From NCBI GenBank assembly GCA_038232935.1, contig JBBSMX010000043.1, forward strand, positions 1 through 28,721: a stretch of DNA of 28,721 nt. The letters run 5' to 3'. The position numbers and the translations under genes were made by a program. The stretch is from JBBSMX01 sp038232935 (GTDB lineage Bacteria > Bacteroidota > Rhodothermia > Rhodothermales > JANQRZ01). The notes beneath the pieces are model-generated. The model was given only the letters and a program-made list of their open reading frames with translations, did no database searches and was not told the DNA's origin. This document shows, in pieces, positions 22,472-28,721 of the stretch. The first letter of the stretch is position 1. Each line of letters begins with the position of its first letter.

Positions 22472-22535
22472 GGGGGATTCGCCGAAGGAGTGATTGGTCT
22501 GCGAATCAGCGAATCACCCCTTCGGCGAATCCCCC
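22472..22535 (+). repeat. 24-bp inverted repeat between the SDR and hydrolase genes
   Basis: Arms 22472-22495 and 22512-22535 pair over 24 bp with one mismatch, around a 16-nt loop that itself holds GCGAATCA twice in a row. The hairpin starts 15 bases after the SDR stop and ends 5 bases before the hydrolase ATG. No T-run follows, so a translation-control or RNA-processing role is as likely as termination. Confidence 0.8.
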
Positions 22536-22540
22536 AACAC

Positions 22541-23374
22541 ATGGACCCTGTCACTCACGACCCGGCGGAGATCGACCGCACGCACCCGCCAACGCTCTAC
22601 GCGTTCACGTTCGAGAGCGACAGGCACCGGCTGCTCGGCTGCATCTACGTCGCGCAGGGGCCGGGTCCGCACCCGACCGTCCTCCTCCTCCACGGCGTCC
22701 CCGGCAACGAGCGCAACTTCGACCTCGCCCACGCCCTCCGGCGCGCTGGCATCAACGTCGCCCTCATCCACTACCGGGGCGCGTGGGGCAGTGAGGGCAC
22801 GTTCTCGATTGCAGGGGCCGTCGCCGACGTGCCCGCCGCACTTGCCTTCCTCCGCCGCCCCTCCGTCGCCGAGGCGTACCGGATCGACCCGGCCCGCGTG
22901 ATCCCGGTAGGACACTCCATGGGCGGCTTCGTGGCGCTCATGGCCGCCGCCGAGGACGAGCGCGTACCGGCCGTCGCCGGGCTTGCCGCGTTCAACTTCG
23001 GGCTCCACGCCCGGCTCATGCGGCAGGTCCCGGCCGTCCGCGCCCAGACCCTCGCCGAGCTCGACCCGCTCATGCCGCCGCTCCACGAGGCTACGGGCGA
23101 GGGGCTCGTCGAAGAGATGCTCGCCCACCGCGGCGACTGGAACCTGCTCGACCGCGTGGCGGCGCTGAAGGACCGACCGGTGCTCCTCGTCGCCGCGGAG
23201 AACGACGGGATGGCCGTCCCCCTCCTCCACCATCGCCCGCTCGTCGAGGCGTTCGAGCGCGCCGGGGCGATGCTCACCGCTTCCACCCTCGACGCCGACC
23301 ACCTCTTCTCCAGCAAACGGATCGCGCTCGCTCGCCTCGTGGCGGAGTGGCTCGCCTCCGTATCCTGCCAATAA
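22541..23374 (+). CDS. Alpha/beta hydrolase
   Basis: 277-aa alpha/beta-hydrolase-fold enzyme, probably an esterase or peptidase-like hydrolase in the cytosol. The oxyanion-hole strand LLLHGVPGNERN (48-59), nucleophile elbow GHSMGG with Ser126, acid Asp222 in AAENDGMAVP and His254 in DADHLFSSKR form a complete triad. A YRGAWGSEG block at 78-86 is typical of the dienelactone/acyl-peptidase branch. ATG 22541 is preferred over an in-frame ATG at 22490 because the latter would start inside the left arm of the hairpin. No signal peptide is seen. Confidence 0.9.
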   Translation: MDPVTHDPAEIDRTHPPTLYAFTFESDRHRLLGCIYVAQGPGPHPTVLLLHGVPGNERNFDLAHALRRAGINVALIHYRGAWGSEGTFSIAGAVADVPAALAFLRRPSVAEAYRIDPARVIPVGHSMGGFVALMAAAEDERVPAVAGLAAFNFGLHARLMRQVPAVRAQTLAELDPLMPPLHEATGEGLVEEMLAHRGDWNLLDRVAALKDRPVLLVAAENDGMAVPLLHHRPLVEAFERAGAMLTASTLDADHLFSSKRIALARLVAEWLASVSCQ

Positions 23375-23392
23375 AAGGGCGGCGAGAACCGC

Positions 23393-24331
23393 CTACCGGA
23401 CGAGCGAGACCTTCCGCGTCAGGGTCTGTCCCTCCGTCTCGATCCGAACGAAGTACACGCCTGAGGGACGGCCGCGTCCGTCGATGCGGAGGTGGGTCTG
23501 GCCGGCCGGCATCATGCGGTCGGCGAGGGAGGCGACCTCCCGGCCGAGCAAATCGTGGAGCGTTACGCGCACGCTGACCGCGTGGGCGATGTCGAGCGTG
23601 AGGACGGCGTCGTTGCGGAAGGGGTTGGGATAGACGCTCGACACGCTGGAGACGTTCGGGAGCGCCGAGCCGGACGCGTTCGCCGTGCTCAGCGCGCCGA
23701 GCAGCGTGAAGCCGAGGTCCGGCGGGGCGACGCCGAGCTCAGTGAAGCCGATGTAGTCGGTGCCGACTCTGAACGCTCCGCCTTCGTTGCGCAAGAAGGC
23801 GTCGGCCCCCGTCCCTTCGTCGCTCAAGAGCCAGCCCCAGCGGAGGGGGAAATTCAGGTTCGGGCCCCTAGGCTGGAGGCTCATCCAGTACGTACCCTCC
23901 GCGAGCAGCACCGGCTCGATGTCGAGCGTGAGCGTGCCGCCGTCGTCTATCGCGGGCGCGACGTGCTGCTCGGCGATCACGAGGTCGCCGGCGGGCACGC
24001 CCCCGCCGTCTTCGAGGAACTGGACCCGCATGCTCTCCACCGGAGCGGCCGTGCTGTCGCCGTAGACCCCAGGGACGAAGATCTGCGAGACCGTCCACCC
24101 GCCGGCCGGCACGGTGAAATCGACGGCGTTATCCGTGTCGTACCCGGTCTCGGTCGTATTGGCCTGCGAGATTACGCCGGTCGTCCCCGTGCTATCGACC
24201 CCCTGCTCCGCCAAGACCTCGAGTCCTCCGCGATAGGCCGCGGCAGGATACCGGCCCTCTGTGATAAAGGACTGTGCCCAAACTCTCGGCGTGGTTGCGA
24301 GTGCGAGGATAAAGAGAAAAGCTAGACGCAT
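23393..24331 (-). CDS. Small secreted protein with T9SS sorting domain
   Basis: 312-aa exported protein. Signal peptide MRLAFLFILALATTP to VWAQ, cleaving before SFITEG. Residues 25-225 form an all-beta domain with YDTDNAVDFTVPAGGWTVSQ and EGTYWMSLQPRG, resembling jelly-roll modules found in secreted T9SS cargo. The C-terminal 85 residues are a sorting domain: SVYPNPFRNDAVL, VRVTLHDLLGREVASL, RPSGVYFVRIETEGQ and TLTRKVSLVR. ATG 24331 is chosen since the signal peptide begins there; the frame extends to 24379. It is similar in plan to the divergent gene at 24760 and may share a role. Ligand unknown. Confidence 0.85.
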   Translation of the reverse strand: MRLAFLFILALATTPRVWAQSFITEGRYPAAAYRGGLEVLAEQGVDSTGTTGVISQANTTETGYDTDNAVDFTVPAGGWTVSQIFVPGVYGDSTAAPVESMRVQFLEDGGGVPAGDLVIAEQHVAPAIDDGGTLTLDIEPVLLAEGTYWMSLQPRGPNLNFPLRWGWLLSDEGTGADAFLRNEGGAFRVGTDYIGFTELGVAPPDLGFTLLGALSTANASGSALPNVSSVSSVYPNPFRNDAVLTLDIAHAVSVRVTLHDLLGREVASLADRMMPAGQTHLRIDGRGRPSGVYFVRIETEGQTLTRKVSLVR

Positions 24332-24759
24332 ACGACCTTGATTCCAGTAATAGACACGAACGAAACCCATTGATGTCACCGCGAGGAGCGAAGCGGCGAT
24401 TTCGTCACTTCTGGAGATGCTGGATTTGCTGTATTGAAGAGTTTAACCTTCGACGCCTTGGCCGAGCCCTTCGGCTGAGCCTGTGCTGAGCGTAGGCGGA
24501 ACGTAATCAGCCCGCTCGTGAGCAGAGAGGTTCTCGATGGGGGAAAGGAGCGCCGCTCAGGATGGCAACGCTGAATAGCCTCTCAACAGAGCGAAGCGAG
24601 AGGAGCAGGTAAGTTTTAAGTTTAGAGTGGAGCCGATGCGCTTGGTAGGGAGCAAAGGCTTAACAGCGTTGCTCTTCAGCCGCATGCCTCATGCCTCAAT
24701 AGCCCGCGTGGACATCCATGCGCTCACCTTCTCATTCCCCCAGCAAAGGAGGTTGCCCT
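24332..24759. other. 428-bp divergent intergenic region with short tandem repeats
   Basis: No convincing gene. It holds two small heptad duplications, TAAGTTT twice at 24610-24623 and CATGCCT twice at 24683-24696. It also has stretches such as GAGCCCTTCGGCTGAGCC near 24473 and GCGAGGAGCGAAGCGGCG near 24380 that look like degenerate dispersed intergenic repeats. Promoters of both flanking genes must be here; none is clear. Confidence 0.5.
24745..24752 (+). promoter_or_regulatory. Strong Shine-Dalgarno AAAGGAGG
   Basis: AAAGGAGG ends 7 nt before the ATG at 24760. A consensus site like this is the exception in this window, where most genes have pyrimidine-rich leaders, and it fixes the start codon. 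Confidence 0.8.
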
Positions 24760-25734
24760 ATGCAATTCAAGCGTTACTACGCTCTTCCCCTCGTCCTGGC
24801 CGCGCTGCTCTTCCTCCCCCAGAGCGTTCTGGCGCAGAGCTTCGTCAACTCCGCATGCGAGGTCGGCACTGCGGGTCCCCACGTCGAACTCGACCACGGA
24901 CCGCAGGCCTGGCGCAGTGGGGATGAAGTCACTATCTCTCACTCGGCCAGCCAGGAGATCGTCGCTCAGACCGGGGTCGCCTGCCCGACCGCTCCGAACA
25001 GCTACTACCGCGTGTTCGACCTCAGCGACTTCGGTCTCACGGGCGGCCTCGAAGTCACGAGTGTCGACCTCGGGATCGAGGTCGTTCAGACGGAACAGGA
25101 AACGGTCGTCAACATCTACACCCTCGACGGCGAGCTCATGACCGCTAATCTCACGCTCGTCAGTACAGCGACGTTGGAGATCAGCGGCTTCGACGACGGT
25201 ACGGTCGCCAACGTCCCCATCACGGCCGAGTTTAGCGCCGACGAAGTGCTCGTGGTAGAGTGGAACGTGCCGAACCTGCAGGACGATGGGGCCGGCGTGT
25301 TCTTCGGTGCCAATACCGCGGGCCAAACCGGCCCGACCTACATTCAGGCAGCGGCTTGCGGGGCCACGGAGCCCGCCGATCTCGCGACGCTAGGCTTCCC
25401 GGACTCCGCCTGGGTGCTGAACGTCAACGGCACAGGCATGACAACGGCCAGCGAAGACGGGGCCGTCGCGCAGCGTGTGACGCTGGGGCAGGCCTACCCG
25501 AACCCGGTCGTCGGCCGTGCGGATATCCCGTTCTCACTCGAAAGCGCGCAGCACGTCCGCGTCGCCCTCTACGACGCGCTCGGCCGGGAAGTGGCCGTCG
25601 CGGCGGATCGCGCCTTCGGCGCCGGCGACCAGTCGGTGTCGGTGAACGTTCGCGGGCTCCCAAACGGGATCTACTTCTACCGCGTCAGCACCGAGGTCCA
25701 GACCCTCACGCGGAAGATGGTGGTCCTCCAGTAA
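24760..25734 (+). CDS. Secreted jelly-roll-like protein with T9SS sorting domain
   Basis: 324-aa exported protein. Signal peptide MQFKRYYALPLVLAALLFLP to VLAQ. The mature N-terminal 200 residues form a beta-sandwich with VFDLSDFGLTGGLEV, VEWNVPNLQDDGAG, VFFGANTAGQTGPTYIQA and a conserved ACG, a module I recall from other secreted Bacteroidota and myxobacterial proteins. Three Cys residues may form a disulfide. The end is a type IX sorting domain: QAYPNPVVGRADIPF, VRVALYDALGREVAV, LPNGIYFYRVST, TLTRKMVVLQ. The Pro-Val in YPNPV replaces the usual YPNPF. It has the only consensus Shine-Dalgarno site among the chromosomal genes here and a strong terminator, suggesting high expression. Confidence 0.87.
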   Translation: MQFKRYYALPLVLAALLFLPQSVLAQSFVNSACEVGTAGPHVELDHGPQAWRSGDEVTISHSASQEIVAQTGVACPTAPNSYYRVFDLSDFGLTGGLEVTSVDLGIEVVQTEQETVVNIYTLDGELMTANLTLVSTATLEISGFDDGTVANVPITAEFSADEVLVVEWNVPNLQDDGAGVFFGANTAGQTGPTYIQAAACGATEPADLATLGFPDSAWVLNVNGTGMTTASEDGAVAQRVTLGQAYPNPVVGRADIPFSLESAQHVRVALYDALGREVAVAADRAFGAGDQSVSVNVRGLPNGIYFYRVSTEVQTLTRKMVVLQ

Positions 25735-25773
25735 CCGGAACCCGCTCGTCTCCGAGCGCCCGACGTTCAGACG

Positions 25774-25811
25774 AAAGAGGCCTCCTGCCAACAGCGGGGA
25801 GCCTCTTTTTT
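25774..25811 (+). terminator. Rho-independent terminator
   Basis: AAAGAGGC at 25774-25781 pairs with GCCTCTTT at 25801-25808, extended by a CTCC/GGAG stem inside, followed by a T-run to 25811. It lies 40 bp after the stop at 25734 and may also serve the opposing TonB receptor pseudogene. Confidence 0.9.
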
Positions 25812-25889
25812 AGTCCCCGCTTCCGGGACCCGGCGTCTCGTGGGCATACCGCCGCGCCTGCTCCTCGGCGCTTCTTTCGTACCCCGCGA

Positions 25890-27849
25890 CTAGAACTCCA
25901 GCTTATAGCTCAGCACGGGTAGTGGGAAGCCATCCTCCACTTCCTCTACGGCATCCAGCCTGAAGTTGTAATCGAGCGCGGTGTCCTTCGTGGCGAGGGC
26001 GTTCTTGAGCTGGAGCGCCCAGACCTGCGATACGCGCCGCCCGTTGAGCCGGTACGTCAGCGCCAGGTCTACGAGCCAGAGTGCCGGGGCGCGCTCCGCG
26101 AACGCGTGCGTCTCGTCGTAGACGACCTCCTCACGCAGCACCGACGCGGCCTCATCCACCGGGCTCCGCCGCTCGCCGCCCAGCGCCGCCACCCGCACAT
26201 TCGCCCCGAACAGGTTGCGCGCTCCGACCTGGAATTCCCGCCCGCCCAGCGCGTTGACGGCATAGCGCTGGTCGAACCGCGTCGGGCGCCAGAGGCCATC
26301 GCCGCCCCGGTAGCGAGATCGGAAGAGCGAACCCGTCACGAGGTAGTAGAAGCCGTCGCGGAGCGGCCGTTCCAGCGTCAACTCCACGCCGATGTTTTCG
26401 CCCGCCCCCTCCTTCACGAGCGCCTCGGCGAATGTCCAATCCTGGCGGAAGTTGAGGAGCGAGAACGAGCTGTCCGCGATCACCGGCACGTCGAAGAGGC
26501 GCTGCGCGTAGCCCTCGATCTGAACCCGCACCGTCTCCGAAAGCTGCCACGTGGTCCCGACGACGAGGTGGTGAGCCCGTGCGAACCCGAGGTCCAGGTT
26601 CGGCTGTGCTCCGCCGTCTGGCTGGACGAGATAGAGGCGCAGGTCCTCGATCTGGCTGTGCAGGCCGTAGGCGAGGTGCAATGCCTGCTGTTCTGTGAAT
26701 GCCCACGTCAGCCCGAGGCGTGGCTCGATGGCCGTGTGCCCGGTCAGAGCGAAGTGCTGCGCGTGCAGCCCCACGTTGAGATCGAGCCCCGGCATCGGGG
26801 TCAGGCGCGACTGCGTGAAGGCCTGGACGAGCGTGCTGCTCCCGGCGCCCGGCGCCACCGGCACGAGCGGCGGCTGGTTGTCCGGCGCGGCTCGCAGGTC
26901 GAGGTCGTAGAAGAGTTGCTGCGCCGTGACGCCCGTGCGGTTGTTGACGTGGCGCGGGCTGAACTTGTGGTGGAGCGTCGTGCCGAGGATCGCGCGGCCG
27001 TCGGTGCTGCGGAGCGCGAGATCAGGTTACAGCGTGAGGTCGTCGGCGAGGCGCTGCTGGTCCCACACCGTCCGCCGCGCGGTGACGGCGGCACTCGTGC
27101 GGAGGTACGTCCGGTCGCCGAGGACGAGGTGGTGCGTCAGCCCGCCGGCCCCGACGCCGAGGTCGAGACCGAAGCGCGTCCGGTCCCAGAACTCGGACTC
27201 CCACGCCGTCGAGTCCGCGTTTTCCACGAGCGTCTGCCCGTCGAGGCCGCCGAAGCCCCACACTTCGAAGCGCCCGGCGCGGCGCGTCGGGAAAGCCAGC
27301 TTGAAGGCGAGGTCCTGATACATCGTGCCCGCGTCGGTCGGCAGCAGCGGCATCAGCAGACCGAGCGTCGAGTAGCGGTAGTTGAAGAGATAGGTGGACG
27401 GCGCGCCCTGCCGGAACGGCCCTGCGGCGCGTCTCCTCGACGGAGAACGAACGGGCGCTGACGGCAGCCATGTCGTCGAGCGGCTGCCCATCGAGCGCCG
27501 CCGCCTGCACGACGACCCCTTCGCCCTCGACGATCTGTTCCTGCAACGCGATCTCCAGCACGGTCTCCTGCCCGGATCGCACCAGCACGTTCGGCACGAG
27601 TCGCGCTTCGTAGCCGATGAACCACACCTCAAGCGTCTGCCGCCCGAGCGGCACGCGGGGCAGGACGAAGCGCCCCTCGGCATCGGTGGCTGCGCCGAGG
27701 AGCGGGTCAGAGTCCACGACGATCACGTTAGCCCCGATGAGCGGGGTACGCGTGTCGCGGTCAAGCACGACGCCGCGCACGGTCTGGCCGTCCTGGGCTA
27801 CGGCTGTCAGGGGGACGAGCAGGCAGAGCAAAGCGAACGAACGGGACAT
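25890..27849 (-). pseudogene. TonB-dependent receptor, plug deleted and interrupted
   Basis: Originally an outer-membrane receptor of the CarboxypepD_reg/TonB type. ATG 27849 starts a signal peptide (MSRSFALLCLLVPLTAVAQ), then a carboxypeptidase regulatory-like domain (TVRGVVLDRDTRTPLIGANV, LEVWFIGYEARLVP) and SARSFSVEETRR, the usual entry to the plug. At about 27421 the sequence jumps, in another frame, to GPFRQGAPSTYLFNYRYSTL, which in intact relatives comes over 100 residues later. So most of the plug is missing, with a frameshift. The barrel then runs in one frame but is broken by TAA at 27027-27029 (LTL-stop-PDLALRSTDGRAIL) and continues to a normal C-terminal strand VLSYKLEF. It should not make a working receptor. 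Confidence 0.85.
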
Positions 27850-27962
27850 GGGGGTCAGGCGGGGTGAGAGACGGCGCCACCTTCGGCGCGAAGGAACCGC
27901 AGTCTATCCCGCCGGCCCGCCCATCCTCGACTGCGCCCGTGGGTCTGGACCCCTGGAACCCC

Positions 27963-28658
27963 TCAGACCGCCTCGCTGTGGCGCTCGCGGTACTGTGAGG
28001 GCGTCATCCCCGTGTACCGCTTGAACGCCGCGTTGAACGACGACTTGGCATTGAACCCTGCCTCCATCCCGATCGCGAGCACCGTCCAGTGGGCGCACGC
28101 CGGATCCGTCAGCCACTCCTGCACGTCGCGCACTCGGTAGCCGTTGACGAAGTCGTAGAAGCTCTGGCCGAGCTGCGTGTTGATGACCTCGGTCAGATTG
28201 TGCGACGAGATGCCGAGCGCATCGGCGAGGTTCTGTAACGTGAGGTCCCCCTGCAGGTACGGGTGCTCGGCTTCCATGAGCGCGAGGAGCCGATCCCGGT
28301 GACGGGCCGCCTCCTCGGGACGCATCCCGGAGCGCGCGTAGGCGGCCCCGTCCGAGCGCGCCTCCACAGGCTTCGCCGCCTCGGCCGCCTCGGGCGCGAG
28401 GGGTGCGGTGATCTCCGGCTGCCGCAGGCCGAAGTAGCCGAGGGCATAGACGAAGACCGTGACGCAGAGCAGCGTCAGGTCGTCGTAGATCCCGCTCGGG
28501 TCCATCCCGACCGCGTTCCCTCGCGCGCCCAGCACGTAGAGCCCTCCCGAGACCGCGAGCATCACAACGACCCCGGCGGTCAGGGTAGATTCAAACGGTC
28601 GTCGCAACACCTCAACGGAGGCAGTTGCGATGAGTACTCGGAAGCGGAGTTCGGACAA
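27963..28658 (-). CDS. AraC-family regulator with N-terminal membrane segments, 5' end uncertain
   Basis: The C-terminal 110 residues are an AraC-type DNA-binding domain: LTLQNLADALGISSHNLTEV is the first helix-turn-helix and IGMEAGFNAKSSFNAAFKRY plus TGMTPSQYRERH the second. Before it lie two hydrophobic segments (TAGVVVMLAVSGGLYVLGA, LTLLCVTVFVYALGYFGLR), as in membrane-bound AraC regulators with a multi-helix sensor. Only the last helices are present: the longest frame starts at a TTG (28658) and an in-frame TGA is found at 28716-28718, so the sensor is either truncated or shifted to another frame. It is next to the broken TonB receptor, which it might have controlled. Confidence 0.7.
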   Translation of the reverse strand: MSELRFRVLIATASVEVLRRPFESTLTAGVVVMLAVSGGLYVLGARGNAVGMDPSGIYDDLTLLCVTVFVYALGYFGLRQPEITAPLAPEAAEAAKPVEARSDGAAYARSGMRPEEAARHRDRLLALMEAEHPYLQGDLTLQNLADALGISSHNLTEVINTQLGQSFYDFVNGYRVRDVQEWLTDPACAHWTVLAIGMEAGFNAKSSFNAAFKRYTGMTPSQYRERHSEAV

Positions 28659-28721
28659 GGCGGGGCGAGGCCCTCTGGGATCTCTGGGGCGACCCCCGGC
28701 CGCACACCGTGAGCATCAGCA

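Noticed and set aside
1..28721. CRISPR arrays, tRNA or rRNA genes
   Set aside because: I looked for regularly spaced long repeats and cloverleaf patterns and saw none; the short tandem repeats have no spacers.

Overview
The window looks like a chromosomal segment of a GC-rich member of the Rhodothermota/Bacteroidota, perhaps a Rubricoccaceae- or Salinibacter-like marine bacterium. The evidence: four secreted proteins end in type IX secretion (Por) sorting domains of the YPNPF...GIYFYR type; there is a CarboxypepD_reg/TonB receptor gene; there is a Bacteroidota-type GlmU-like protein; most genes lack a Shine-Dalgarno sequence; and several starts are preceded by TAnnTTTG-like -7 boxes. Taxonomy is inferred from these hallmarks only.

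Layout. Positions 1-1173 are gene debris: the tail of an unidentified CDS, a broken small-protein/nucleotidyltransferase (MNT-like) pair, and a 216-aa hypothetical. Positions 1555-9434 are mostly core genes: transaldolase, a hotdog thioesterase, a GlmU-like nucleotidyltransferase/left-handed beta-helix protein, a T9SS-exported propeller-like protein, a GAF-GAF-PP2C (RsbU-type) phosphatase, a YfcE-type phosphodiesterase and an outer-membrane barrel protein. Positions 9471-11923 hold a UPF0173 metallo-hydrolase and a LamG-type T9SS protein.

Positions 12093-13995 are an accessory island: a VapC-like PIN toxin whose antitoxin gene is split at codon 3 by an IS5-family (IS427-like) element, the whole flanked by an 84-bp direct repeat of the 3' end of the neighbouring ecsC-like gene. 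Core genes resume with EcsC-like protein, a sigma54-type response regulator, UppP, an RqcH/NFACT protein, a TPR lipoprotein, TrmH, an SDR and an alpha/beta hydrolase. The right end holds two small T9SS proteins, a TonB receptor pseudogene that has lost its plug and carries an internal stop, and an AraC-type regulator.

The most unusual structure is non-coding. Several genes have tandem heptanucleotide repeats (consensus roughly CTTCACC or CACCGTT) that run directly into the start codon. A CCGTAGC-type or TACCTTCG-type box sits exactly 40 nt before four start codons, and 61 nt (40 plus three heptads) before a fifth. Two other genes have long perfect or near-perfect hairpins ending a few bases before ATG. 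Together these suggest a repeat-based 5'-leader architecture that deserves a genome-wide look.
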